Shown here: positions 35,467 through 43,291 of the stretch, in pieces
How positions within the stretch are numbered: position 1 is the first letter of the stretch
How the letters are laid out: each line of letters begins with the position of its first letter
NCBI GenBank assembly: GCA_963721335.1
Contig: CAVRIV010000008.1
Coordinates: forward strand, 1,302,001 to 1,366,000
Length of the DNA stretch: 64,000 bases
Source: CAVXDY01 sp963721335
GTDB taxonomy: Bacteria; Actinomycetota; Thermoleophilia; Miltoncostaeales; Miltoncostaeaceae
Direction of reading: 5' to 3'
Made by a program: the position numbers and the translations under genes
Notes under the pieces: generated by a model
Database searches by the model: none
What the model was told of the DNA's origin: nothing
The model's input: the letters and a program-made list of their open reading frames with translations, nothing else

Positions 35467-35803
35467 AGCAGGCCGTAAGCCGGATTCTGTCGTGGGCAGC
35501 CATCCATCTGGGACGCCTGTCGCCAGACGCCTCGTGCGGCCGACCTGGGGCTGGGCGAGCAACCCGTGACGCCCCGATTTGGCCTTGCACCGGGTGGGGT
35601 TTACCCAGCCGGCCTGTCACCAGACCGCTGGTGCGCTCTTACCGCACCTTTTCACCGTTGCCCCGAAGCCGAGGCCCCGAGGCTGTGTCGTTTCTGTGGC
35701 ACTTTCCCTGGGGTTTCCCCCGCTGGCCGTTAGCCAGCACCCTGCTCTTCGGTGTCCGGACTTTCCTCGAGTCGCACGCGACCCGCGGCTGCCTGGCCTG
35801 CGC
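35467..35803 (-). ncRNA. rnpB: RNase P RNA
   Basis: Read on the minus strand, the RNA has the universal P4/CR-I sequence GAGGAAAGTCCGGACACC near the 5' end and ACAGAATCCGGCTTACGGCC near the 3' end. P1 is formed by GCAGGCC and GGCCTGC at the two ends. Conserved internal parts (TAAACCCC-type loop, GTGGGGTTT complement) are present. About 337 nt, the usual length for the bacterial A-type ribozyme, which trims tRNA 5' leaders. Strong hairpin terminator downstream; lexA lies just upstream on the same strand. Confidence 0.93.
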
Positions 35804-35821
35804 CGGAAGGGTAGCGCCAGA

Positions 35822-36427
35822 TCAGAGCTTGCGCATCACCCCGACGACGACCCCCAGGATGAGCACGTCGTCCACGACGATCGGCTCGAAGGCGGCGTTC
35901 TCCGGCATCAGGTGCACCCGGCCGTCGGCGCGCCGCAGGCGCTTGACGGTCGCCTCGTCCTCGATCTGGGCGACGACGATCTCGCCGTCGCGGGCGGTGG
36001 GCTGGCGCTTGACCACCACCAGGTCGCCGTCGAGGATCCCGGCCTCGATCATCGACTCGCCGCTGACGCGGAGCACGAAGTCGCCCTCGAAGGGCGCCGT
36101 GACCCAGTCCTCCACGTCCTGCTCGGCCAGCTGCGGGGCGCCGGCCGCCACCGACCCGAGCAGGGGCAGGGCCTCCACCGACGGGCGGAGGGACGGCGCG
36201 GCCTCGAGCTGGGCGTCCCGGCAGACGTACATCGCGCGGGGCTTCGTGGGGTCGCGGTGGATGTGCCCCCCGGCCTCGAGCTTCGCCAGGTGGGCGTGAA
36301 CCGTCGAGGGCGACGCCAGCCCCACGCCGAATCCGATCTCCCGGACCGTCGGTGGATAGCCGCTGTCGCGACAGTGCCGTGAGATGAACTGGAGGATCGC
36401 CGTCTGGCGATCGGTGAGCTCGTCCAT
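35822..36427 (-). CDS. lexA: LexA SOS repressor
   Basis: 201 residues. Winged-helix N-terminus with SGYPPTVREIGFGVGLASPS, a cleavage site Ala95-Gly96 (GSVAAGAPQ), and the S24 protease core with catalytic Ser125 (SGESMIEAGI) and Lys162 (ATVKRL). RecA-stimulated self-cleavage releases SOS genes. A LexA box lies 20 bp upstream of the start, so the gene is autoregulated. All key residues are present and the length is normal. Confidence 0.97.
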   Translation of the reverse strand: MDELTDRQTAILQFISRHCRDSGYPPTVREIGFGVGLASPSTVHAHLAKLEAGGHIHRDPTKPRAMYVCRDAQLEAAPSLRPSVEALPLLGSVAAGAPQLAEQDVEDWVTAPFEGDFVLRVSGESMIEAGILDGDLVVVKRQPTARDGEIVVAQIEDEATVKRLRRADGRVHLMPENAAFEPIVVDDVLILGVVVGVMRKL

Positions 36428-36447
36428 GCCGGGCCGCCTCCGGGACG

Positions 36448-36461
36448 CGAACAGGTGTTCC
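36448..36461. promoter_or_regulatory. LexA (SOS) box
   Basis: CGAACAGGTGTTCC contains GAAC-N4-GTTC, the actinobacterial/Gram-positive SOS operator, 21 bp before the lexA start on the minus strand. Autoregulation is inferred. Confidence 0.85.
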
Positions 36462-36519
36462 GCAGGCTAGCAGAGGTCTTGCGACATTCGCCACCCACTC
36501 TGCCGCGGAGGGGGCTGGC

Positions 36520-36525
36520 TATACT
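36520..36525 (+). promoter_or_regulatory. Putative -10 box for tRNA-Leu
   Basis: TATACT, five of six bases of the sigma-70 consensus, 13 bp before the mature tRNA 5' end. No clear -35 hexamer at normal spacing. Confidence 0.5.
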
Positions 36526-36537
36526 CCCCGGACGCCC

Positions 36538-36623
<86 letters not shown>

Positions 36624-36627
36624 TTCT

Positions 36628-36654
36628 GAGAACCCCGTTCATTGCGGGGTTCTC
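36628..36654 (+). terminator. Terminator after tRNA-Leu
   Basis: Perfect 10-bp stem GAGAACCCCG / CGGGGTTCTC with a seven-base loop, followed by GTCGTTT, five bases after the tRNA 3' end. Confidence 0.8.
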
Positions 36655-36831
36655 GTCGTTTCGGCCCGGACGGGACACGGGCTGCCGCGAGGTCCGTGGT
36701 CACGTCTCGGTCACCCTCCAGACGGCGGCCTCGGCCCGCAGCGCTGCGTCGCGCAGGTAGCGCCGTGGACGGGACACCGGCGCGACCGCGAGCCCGGTTT
36801 CCCGCGCCGTCCACCCGGGTATCGGAGCGGG

Positions 36832-36969
36832 GTGGAGCGCGTCAAGATCATGTACTGGGCCCTCGTCTCCGTCCTCGGCGCGCTCGCCTTCTTCCTCGTG
36901 GCCGCCGGGGCTCGCGTACTGCGAGGGCGACTGGGCGGGGGGACGCCGCCGCCGGGGTCCGGGACCTAG
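36832..36969 (+). CDS. 45-residue membrane peptide
   Basis: GTG at 36832 behind GGAGCGGGG. The peptide begins MERVKIMYWALVSVLGALAF, has one membrane helix and a basic then Gly/Pro-rich tail (RVLRGRLGGGTPPPGSGT). It is isolated between the tRNA-Leu terminator and a minus-strand cluster. Small single-helix proteins of this kind are common and usually uncharacterised. Moderate support from start signal and composition only. Confidence 0.45.
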   Translation: MERVKIMYWALVSVLGALAFFLVAAGARVLRGRLGGGTPPPGSGT

Positions 36970-37041
36970 AAGCGCCCGCGAAGAGAGGTGCGCGTGGGGT
37001 CGTACTTCCGCCGCCCCCACGCGGTCACGGCTCGTTCCGAA

Positions 37042-37161
37042 TCACCTCGCCTCTCGACGCCTCACGGACGAGACCACCGCGCTCGCGGCGGTCACTGCGA
37101 CGGCGCCGACGCCCGCGAAGAGCGTGCGCCGCCAGATGAGCTTCCTCCGCCCGGTGCCCAT
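37042..37161 (-). CDS. 39-residue membrane peptide coupled to the coiled-coil gene
   Basis: Starts at an ATG overlapping the stop of the upstream coiled-coil gene (TGATG). The peptide reads MGTGRRKLIWRRTLFAGVGA followed by VAVTAASAVVSSVRRREAR: a strongly basic N-terminus, one hydrophobic helix and a basic end. The overlap argues for translation by re-initiation. No known family. Confidence 0.5.
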   Translation of the reverse strand: MGTGRRKLIWRRTLFAGVGAVAVTAASAVVSSVRRREAR

Positions 37162-38096
37162 CAGCCCCGCCCCCTCGCTGCCGCGGCGCGGCGATTGGTG
37201 GAGGCTCGGCGGATCGCCGTCGCGAGTTCGTCCTTGGTCATGCCCGACCTGCCCTCCACCTCCAGGGACGCGGCGAGGTCGAGCAGCTCCGGCTTCGTCT
37301 TGTCCGCCAGGTTGCCGATCGCCGGCGCCTTCTCTGTCTGCAGCACGAACTCGGCCGTCTGAAGGGTGACGGAGCCGCGCGCCTTGCCGGCCTCGGCCGC
37401 CCGCTCGTCGGCCGCCCGCGACTGGGCTTCGGCCTGCTCGGTCATCGCGCGGGCCCGGCGGTGCGCCTCGTCCGCCGCGCTCTGGGCCGCCTCCGCGGCC
37501 TCGTCGGCGAGCGTGCGGGCCTGCGCCAGCTGCTCGCGTGCCGCGTCCATCTCCGCCTCGGCGCGGTCGCGGGCGTCCTCGGCCGTGCGCTGCGCGTCCT
37601 CCGCCTCGGCCTCGTTCTGGGCGGCCACCTCGTCGAGATTCCTGCTGGCGTCCGCCTCGGCTGCGGCCCGCTCCTCGGCGACCATCGCGTTCGCCCGCCG
37701 CTGGGCCTCGGCCACGCGCCGCTTGGTCGCGGCATCCCCGGCCGCCTTGGCCTCCTGCAGACGCTTCCGGCCGTTTGCGGCCACCGTCTTGACCCGCTCG
37801 GTCAGGTCGTTCGCCTCACCCATCCTCTGCAGCGCACGTTCCTCGGCGCGCTCTGCATCCTCAAGGGCCTCCTGGGCGCGCTGGAGCCGGAGGTCCAGGG
37901 AGTCGCCGCCGAAGGGAACCGCATCGGCGATCGACTCGCTCAGCCGACGGGCGCCGCCTCGCGCCTCATCCATCGCGCGCTCGACGGGCGGCGGGGTCAG
38001 GACCTTCCTCAGCAGCCATCCGGCGTTCTCCGGAAACTCAGCCACGGCGGTCTTCGTTTGGTCAACCAACCAGCGGCCGGGGTGGTCAATGCTCAT
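37161..38096 (-). CDS. Coiled-coil protein with C-terminal Rho_N/SAP-like domain
   Basis: 311 residues. Residues 60-240 form a long Ala/Glu/Arg-rich coiled coil (for example AQRTAEDARDRAEAEMDAAR). The C-terminal 50 residues match the Rho N-terminal/HeH-type nucleic-acid-binding fold: NLADKTKPELLDLAASLEVE, then GRSGMTKDELATAIRRA. The layout resembles nucleoid-associated or DNA-tethering proteins. A Lys/Arg-rich end (NRRAAAARGRG) could also touch DNA. It is transcribed away from the PRC-barrel gene's terminator and is coupled to a membrane peptide, so membrane-nucleoid tethering is conceivable (speculative). Confidence 0.7.
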   Translation of the reverse strand: MSIDHPGRWLVDQTKTAVAEFPENAGWLLRKVLTPPPVERAMDEARGGARRLSESIADAVPFGGDSLDLRLQRAQEALEDAERAEERALQRMGEANDLTERVKTVAANGRKRLQEAKAAGDAATKRRVAEAQRRANAMVAEERAAAEADASRNLDEVAAQNEAEAEDAQRTAEDARDRAEAEMDAAREQLAQARTLADEAAEAAQSAADEAHRRARAMTEQAEAQSRAADERAAEAGKARGSVTLQTAEFVLQTEKAPAIGNLADKTKPELLDLAASLEVEGRSGMTKDELATAIRRASTNRRAAAARGRG

Positions 38097-38152
38097 CGGA
38101 TCCGTCCTCCGTTGAATGTGTGGGGCCGTCGGGCAGCAGCGGCGCTCTCTGA

Positions 38153-38184
38153 GGCTCCCACCCGGCCGAGACCGGGTGGGAGCC
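38153..38184 (-). terminator. Strong terminator after the PRC-barrel gene
   Basis: Perfect 13-bp stem GGCTCCCACCCGG / CCGGGTGGGAGCC with a six-base loop, extended by flanking CTCTC / GAGAG. It lies between the PRC-barrel gene and the coiled-coil gene on the same strand, so they are probably separate transcripts. Confidence 0.75.
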
Positions 38185-38201
38185 GAGAGGGCCGCCGGGA
38201 G

Positions 38202-38714
38202 CTAGACCCCCCAGCGCTTGACGGCCACCTGGTTGGGGTCGTCGCCACGGTCGATCGCGTCCTGGACCTCGGCCTCGGCGATCTCGGGCGTCGGGGCGGG
38301 CGTGGTCTGGCGCGCTCGCACCGCGTCCCAGTAGCCCGTGCGGCCGTAGTGGCCGTAGGTGGCCTCCTCGTGGGCGTGGGTGAAGTCCTCGTCGCGGTCG
38401 TGGGTCGGCGCGTCGCGCAGCTGATCCTTGGTGTAGGGGACGGCGAGGTAGGTGTCGTCCCCGTCGCTCTCCACGCGCACGTCGTCCACCGGGATCATGT
38501 GACGCTTGGTTCCGAACCAGCCGGTGGCGACGGCCAGGTAGCGCACGTAGGCGCCGCCGGTGTCGGTGTAGCTGTCGTCGACCTTGCCGACCTTCTCGCC
38601 TGCGGCGTCGCGGACCTCCATGCCCTCGAGCTGGTCGATGGGCGGCAGGTTGGTCGACTCCGAGTAGCCCTCGGGGCCGATGTGGGTGCGGTCGTACTGG
38701 TCTTGAGTGCTCAT
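38202..38714 (-). CDS. PRC-barrel domain protein
   Basis: 170 residues with the PRC barrel at about 28-95: QLEGMEVRDAAGEKVGKVDD, YVRYLAVATGWFGTKRHMIP and DDTYLAVPYTKDQL, as in the stress-linked actinobacterial proteins of this type. The C-terminal third is acidic and His-rich (RDEDFTHAHEEATYGHYGRT). PRC barrels bind RNA or proteins in ribosome maturation and in stress adaptation; the DUF2382-type companion is absent. It is divergent from the 26-residue membrane peptide over 250 bp. Confidence 0.85.
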   Translation of the reverse strand: MSTQDQYDRTHIGPEGYSESTNLPPIDQLEGMEVRDAAGEKVGKVDDSYTDTGGAYVRYLAVATGWFGTKRHMIPVDDVRVESDGDDTYLAVPYTKDQLRDAPTHDRDEDFTHAHEEATYGHYGRTGYWDAVRARQTTPAPTPEIAEAEVQDAIDRGDDPNQVAVKRWGV

Positions 38715-38966
38715 CGCGATGGACCTCCGATGGTTTCAGCGCCGTCCTCGGCGCTCGATGTGTCCGCCTCCGATGCCCCGATCACATCGCGACGAAACGG
38801 CCCGACCGCGAGCGCAAACGCCGATTCTTGTGCTCCGGGCCTGCGCCTCGTCAAAGGCCCCGATGGGCGCCCGATATTCCCGACAGTTGGCCGAGCTTTG
38901 ACCGGCGCCTGATCGGGAAAGGGACGCTCGACAAATCAGCCCACTCCCTCCACAAAGGAGAGGCAC

Positions 38967-39047
38967 ATGCTCTGGACCATCCTCGTGATCGTCGTAATCG
39001 TCCTGGCCGTGATCGGCCTGCTGTCCGTCCTGCGGGGACGGGCCTAG
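38967..39047 (+). CDS. 26-residue lmo0937-type membrane peptide
   Basis: A strong AAAGGAGAG site precedes ATG 38967. The peptide starts MLWTILVIVVIVLAVIGLLS and ends VLRGRA, matching the lmo0937/DUF5670 family of tiny hydrophobic membrane peptides (MLWTIxVIxxxxWLLG). These are often induced by general stress. It sits between the PRC-barrel gene and the CmpX-like channel gene, which fits an envelope-stress group. No T-rich terminator follows. Confidence 0.75.
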   Translation: MLWTILVIVVIVLAVIGLLSVLRGRA

Positions 39048-39277
39048 GCGCTCGGTAGCTCCCCTCCAAGAGGTCCGTCGGGGAGCGACCTTCGACGCGC
39101 GGTTCTCGCTGCCCCGGCTCCCTCGTCGCCGGGGTTTGAGGCCCCTCCCCCCGGGGAACGCCACGCGGAGCAGTTCCGCGAGCCTCGAGACCCAGGGCTT
39201 CTCACGGGAGGCACTCCGAGTAGCTGGCACGCCCGCCGAGCGGGCCCCCCGTTCATGCCCCGAATCAAGAGGTTCTC

Positions 39278-40084
39278 ATGATCTTCGCCGCAAGCATCGG
39301 TGACAGCGCCCAGCGCTTCACCGACCAACTCTTCGAGTGGCTGCCACGGCTCATCGGAGCCCTGGTCATCCTGCTCATCTTCTACCTGGTCGCCCGGCTC
39401 GTCCGGACGCTCATCGAGAAGGCCCTTCCCAAGACCGGCATCGACCGGGCCGTGCGCTCGGGCAAGTACGGCGACTACGTCACCCAATACGCATCGGGCT
39501 TCACCCCGAGCGCGGTGATCGCGTCGATCGCCTTCTGGTTCATCTTCCTGACCGGCGTGCTGCTGGCCCTTTCGACCCTCGGCATCGAGGCGCTGAACAA
39601 CGCGATCGGCGAAGTCGTCGGCTACCTGCCGAACGTCGTCGCGGCGATCATCATCCTCGTGGTCGCCATCGCCATCGCGGGCGTCGTCGGTGGGGCCATC
39701 GCCAAGCTGATGGGCGACACCGCCCTCGGCAAGATCGCCGCCACCATCGTGCCGGTGCTGGTGATCACCGTGGCGGTCTTCATGGCCCTGGTGCAGCTCA
39801 AGATCGCCGTCCCGATCGTGACTGGGATGTTCTACATCGTCCTCGGCGGGATCGCCCTGGCGTTGGCCCTGGCCTTCGGCCTTGGCGGGCGCAACGCCGC
39901 CCAGCGTCTGTTGGACGACGCGTACGAGAAGGGCCAGGAGGCCATGCCACAGGCCAAGGAGGAGCTCGCGCTCGCGAAGGAGCGGGCCGCCGAGCGCAAG
40001 GACCAGGTCCAGGAGAAGGTGGACGAACAGCGCTCTGACATCGAAGGCCCGGGAACCGCGGGCGGCCCCGCACCCGCGCTGTAA
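39278..40084 (+). CDS. CmpX-like mechanosensitive-channel-type membrane protein
   Basis: 268 residues with five membrane helices: LIGALVILLIFYLVARLV (about 24-41), AVIASIAFWFIFLTGVLLAL, VVAAIIILVVAIAIAGVVGG, IAATIVPVLVITVAVFMALV and FYIVLGGIALALALAFGLGG. The first part matches the repeated TM_helix (PF05552) unit of CmpX/MscS-related proteins, here without an MscS pore domain. A charged coiled-coil tail (KEELALAKERAAERKDQVQE) follows. CmpX-type proteins respond to membrane tension or cell-wall stress. A Shine-Dalgarno-like AAGAGG precedes ATG 39278. Confidence 0.85.
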   Translation: MIFAASIGDSAQRFTDQLFEWLPRLIGALVILLIFYLVARLVRTLIEKALPKTGIDRAVRSGKYGDYVTQYASGFTPSAVIASIAFWFIFLTGVLLALSTLGIEALNNAIGEVVGYLPNVVAAIIILVVAIAIAGVVGGAIAKLMGDTALGKIAATIVPVLVITVAVFMALVQLKIAVPIVTGMFYIVLGGIALALALAFGLGGRNAAQRLLDDAYEKGQEAMPQAKEELALAKERAAERKDQVQEKVDEQRSDIEGPGTAGGPAPAL

Positions 40085-40265
40085 CGAGCGGCCGGCACGG
40101 GCGGGCGCCGACCCGGCGTCCGCCTCCCGGTCGGATCGGCCTCCGGGCCGGGCGACCATCGCGGACTGGCGACCCCCCGGCACCTTCCTTCGGACAACTC
40201 TTCCCGGACGGATTCTCGAGGGGGTACCCTGGAGCGGAGCGCCCCGCTCGGGAGGGAAGCACACG

Positions 40266-40613
40266 ATGCCAAGACCGGGTCCTCCCTACTCGCCCGAGTT
40301 CCGGGCCGAGGCCGTGCGCACGCTGCGGTCGAGCGGCACGACGGTCGCCGAGCTCTCGCGTGAGCTGGGCGTCTCCGAGTTGACGCTCCGCAAGTGGCGG
40401 CTCCACGCCGACGACGACCGCGGCGAGGCCACGGGACAGGTCCGACGCCGATTCACGCTCAACGACGAAGGAAAGGACGAACCCGTGCGAATACTGGCCA
40501 GGTTCACCGCGGAGGTAATCGAGGCCGGAGTCGCTCTCGCCACCCTGCCCGCCAACTGGGCGGCGAAGGGCTTGCGCCGGTGGGCGAACCAGAAGGATGC
40601 GCCGCGCGGGTAG
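40266..40613 (+). CDS. HTH protein derived from an IS3 OrfA-like transposase
   Basis: 115 residues. Residues 5-48 are the transposase OrfA helix-turn-helix: YSPEFRAEAVRTLRSSGTTV then AELSRELGVSELTLRKWRLH. The leucine zipper and OrfB partner that IS3 needs are absent. Instead the C-terminal half (ILARFTAEVIEAGVALATLP, then WAAKGLRRWANQKDAPRG) is unrelated to OrfA. No inverted repeats flank it. It looks like a domesticated DNA-binding domain, though a decaying IS fragment with a fortuitous extension is possible. Confidence 0.65.
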   Translation: MPRPGPPYSPEFRAEAVRTLRSSGTTVAELSRELGVSELTLRKWRLHADDDRGEATGQVRRRFTLNDEGKDEPVRILARFTAEVIEAGVALATLPANWAAKGLRRWANQKDAPRG

Positions 40614-40702
40614 GGCTTCCCAGGGGCACGACGGCGAGGCAGGGGCCTTCCGGCAGGGGTGCGCCCTGGCCAGCCGCCGACCCTCGGTCGTACGCTGCGA
40701 GC

Positions 40703-41776
40703 GTGGAGCAGCAGATCCGCTTCTGCACCGCTCCGGACGGCGTGCGGCTCGCCTACGCCATCCATGGCGACGGGCCGCCGCTGGTCAGGGCGGCGACGTG
40801 GTTGACGCACCTGGACTTCGACTGGGAGAGCCCGGTGTGGCGCCACTGGCTGCGCGGGCTGGGCGACGGGCAGACCATGGTCCGCTACGACGAACGCGGG
40901 TGCGGGCTCTCGGACCGCGAGGTCGGCGATCTCTCGCTCGACGCCTGGGTCGCCGATCTCGAGACGGTGGTTGACGCGGCGGGCCTCGATCGCTTCTCGC
41001 TGCTCGGGGTCTCGGGGGGCGCGGCGACCGCGCTCGTGTACGCGGCCCGTCACCCCGAGCGCGTCACGCACCTCATCCTCTACGGAGGTTTCGCGCGCGG
41101 CCGCAGGTTGCGCCGGCCCGAGGAGCGCCTGCAGCACGAGGCGCTGATCGCGGCGATTCGCGCCGGCTGGGAGGATCCCGACCCCACCTTCCGCCACGTT
41201 TTCAGCATGCTGTTCCTCCCCCACGGGACCCCCGAGCAGATGGCGTGGTACGACGATCTGCAGCGCCGCTCGACGTCCGCGGCGACCGCCGTGCGTCTCT
41301 ACGACGCGCGGGGGGGCATCGACGTGGTCGAGCTCGCGCCGCGGGTCACCGCCAGGACGCTGGTCGTGCACGCGCGCGACGATCGCGTGAATCCGGTGGA
41401 CGAGGGCCGGCTGCTCGCCGCCCTCATCCCCGATGCGCGGCTGGTGCTCCTGGAATCGGCGAACCACATCCTGCTCTCCGACGAGCCGGCGTGGTCGAGC
41501 TTCCTGGCGGAGGTGCGCGCCTTCCTCGGCACGGAGCCGGCGCCCGCGAGACCCGCGGAGGACCTCAGCGCGCGCGAGCGGGAGGTGCTCGAGTGCGTGG
41601 CCGACGGGCTGACCAACGCGGCGATCGCCGAGCGCCTGTCCCTGAGCGTCCGGACGGTGGAGCGGCATCTCTCGAACGTCTACGCGAAGCTCCGGGTCTC
41701 GGGGAAGGCGGGACGGGCCGCCGCCGCGGCGAGGTTCTCCGGCATGCGCGAGCCGCCCTCGTCCCCGCTCGGCTGA
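40703..41776 (+). CDS. Alpha/beta hydrolase fused to a LuxR-type HTH domain
   Basis: 357 residues. Residues 1-285: alpha/beta hydrolase, with DERGCGLSDREVGDLSLDAW, the nucleophile elbow GVSGGAATAL and the catalytic His in ESANHILLSD, acid probably in VHARDDRVNP. Residues 292-350: LuxR/FixJ DNA-binding domain (LSAREREVLECVADGLTNAA, ERLSLSVRTVERHLSNVYAK). This is a one-component regulator that could sense, or hydrolyse, a small ester or lactone and act on DNA directly. GTG start at 40703 with GCGAGCG upstream. Same strand as the HTH gene 90 bp earlier. Confidence 0.9.
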   Translation: MEQQIRFCTAPDGVRLAYAIHGDGPPLVRAATWLTHLDFDWESPVWRHWLRGLGDGQTMVRYDERGCGLSDREVGDLSLDAWVADLETVVDAAGLDRFSLLGVSGGAATALVYAARHPERVTHLILYGGFARGRRLRRPEERLQHEALIAAIRAGWEDPDPTFRHVFSMLFLPHGTPEQMAWYDDLQRRSTSAATAVRLYDARGGIDVVELAPRVTARTLVVHARDDRVNPVDEGRLLAALIPDARLVLLESANHILLSDEPAWSSFLAEVRAFLGTEPAPARPAEDLSAREREVLECVADGLTNAAIAERLSLSVRTVERHLSNVYAKLRVSGKAGRAAAAARFSGMREPPSSPLG

Positions 41777-41896
41777 TCCCCTCCTGCGTGTAGACCGCCA
41801 GCCGCGGCCGGAGGATTGGGTGATGGCACGGATGCCCGGCCGGGTCGACGCCTCCTACCGTCGTTCCCCTGGCGGAGAGCGACGGGAGGCGTTCCG

Positions 41897-42766
41897 ATGG
41901 AGATCACGCTCGACCGAGGGCACGCGGGGGCCGGGCAGCCCATCGCGACGCACGACGTCCCGGGTGGCGGCGGGCTCAGGCTGCACGTGCGGGAGTGGGG
42001 CGACCGGCGGGGCCCGCCCATCCTCCTGATCCACGGCTGGTCGCAGAGTCAGCTCTGCTGGGCCCGTCAGGTCGCCGGCGGGCTCGCCGAGGACTTCCAC
42101 CTCGTGACCTTCGACAGCCGCGGACACGGCATGTCGGAGAAGCCCACGGAGGCCGGGCACTACCTCGACGCGCGGCTGTGGGCCGATGACGTCGCGGCGG
42201 TCATCGACCGGGCGGGCCTGGAGCGCCCCGTGCTCGTCGCCTGGTCCTACGGCGGGTTCAACGTGACCGACTACGTCCGCGCGTACGGCGAGAGCGCGAT
42301 CGGCGGCATCAACCTCGTCGGGGGCGCGGTGATGCTGACGCCTCCCACCTTCGACCACATCGGCCCGGGATTCCTCGAGAACGCCCCCGGCGCCTGCCGG
42401 CCCGATCTGTCCACGAGCATCGCCGCCATCCGGCGATTCCTCCAGGCCTGCACGGCGCGCCCGCTCAGCCAGGAGGACTGGAGCACGGCGCTCTGCGCGA
42501 ACATGGTCGTGCCCCCCGAGGTCCGGGCGGCGCTGATCGCCCGTGAGATCGACGGCGACGATGTCCTGTCGAGCCTGTCCGTGCCCGTCCTGGTCACGCA
42601 CGGGCGCCGGGACGAGATCATCCTTCCGTCCATGGCCGAGCACGTCCTCGACGTCTGCGGCACGGCCGAGCCCTCCTGGTACGACGGCGTGGGGCACATG
42701 CCGTTCCTGGAGGACCCGGACCGCTTCGACCGGGAGCTCGGCGCGTTCGTCGACCGAGTCCGGTAG
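41897..42766 (+). CDS. Alpha/beta hydrolase
   Basis: 289 residues. Oxyanion-hole HGWSQSQL, DSRGHGMSEKP, nucleophile elbow VAWSYGGFNV (GxSxG as WSYGG), acid in THGRRDEIILP and base His in GVGHMPFLEDP. It belongs to the haloperoxidase/epoxide-hydrolase-type hydrolases. Substrate not evident. ATG 41897 follows GGAGGCG. It follows the hydrolase-LuxR gene on the same strand after 120 bp, and could be its target. Confidence 0.87.
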   Translation: MEITLDRGHAGAGQPIATHDVPGGGGLRLHVREWGDRRGPPILLIHGWSQSQLCWARQVAGGLAEDFHLVTFDSRGHGMSEKPTEAGHYLDARLWADDVAAVIDRAGLERPVLVAWSYGGFNVTDYVRAYGESAIGGINLVGGAVMLTPPTFDHIGPGFLENAPGACRPDLSTSIAAIRRFLQACTARPLSQEDWSTALCANMVVPPEVRAALIAREIDGDDVLSSLSVPVLVTHGRRDEIILPSMAEHVLDVCGTAEPSWYDGVGHMPFLEDPDRFDRELGAFVDRVR

Positions 42767-42772
42767 CGCCGC

Positions 42773-43099
42773 CTACGAGGGCGTCGTGGAGCTTCCCTGC
42801 GAGCCCGAGCCCTGGGAGCCCGAGCCCATACCGGCGCAGTCGCCGGATCCGGGGTCGCCCGGGGCCGTCTCCGGCGCCGGGGTCGTGGCGTCCGGCGCGG
42901 TCTGCTGCACGTAGGTCGCGGCGGCGCCGGTCGAGGGGGGCGTCGCCGCCGATCCGGAATCGGCGAACGCGCCCGTCGCGAGGGCGCCGAGGGCGCCGAG
43001 CGTGAGGGCACCCGCCACGATCGGCACCGCGAGGCGGCCGCGGCTCCTGGGTCCGCGCGGTGCGCCGGGGTCGGTGGGCTGAGTCGGTTGCGTGTCCAT
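42773..43099 (-). CDS. Secreted or membrane-anchored Ser/Gly-rich protein
   Basis: 108 residues: a Pro/Arg-rich cytoplasmic N-terminus, one hydrophobic segment (about 25-45, LAVPIVAGALTLGALGALAT), then a low-complexity Thr/Ala/Pro stretch and a C-terminal run of Gly-Ser repeats (GMGSGSQGSGSQGS). One cysteine (GDCAGMG). It is divergent from, and probably co-regulated with, the other secreted protein at 43292. Function unknown. Confidence 0.65.
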   Translation of the reverse strand: MDTQPTQPTDPGAPRGPRSRGRLAVPIVAGALTLGALGALATGAFADSGSAATPPSTGAAATYVQQTAPDATTPAPETAPGDPGSGDCAGMGSGSQGSGSQGSSTTPS

Positions 43100-43201
43100 C
43101 GGTCTCCCTCCGGGAGGTTGCCGGGAGACCCACGCTAGGCCCGCTCCCCAAGACCTCCCGAAGCTCCGGTGAAGAGGGGCCGAAGAACGGGCCGGGGTTC
43201 G

Positions 43202-43234
43202 TCTCTTCGGATTCTCTTCGGTTTCTCTCGACGG
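43202..43234. promoter_or_regulatory. Direct repeats in the divergent promoter region, putative response-regulator site
   Basis: Two copies of TTCGG-ended repeats (TCTCTTCGG at 43202 and TTCTCTTCGG at 43212), then TTTCTC again near 43,221 and 43,234, all with about 10-11-bp spacing. Such spacing on one helical face is typical for OmpR-family dimers. The site lies between the two divergent secreted-protein genes. It probably binds the regulator encoded at 43932. Confidence 0.5.
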
Positions 43235-43291
43235 TTTCTCAGGCGGCCCCCCTAGCGTCCGCCGCAGTCCACGCGACCAAGGGGGATCCTC

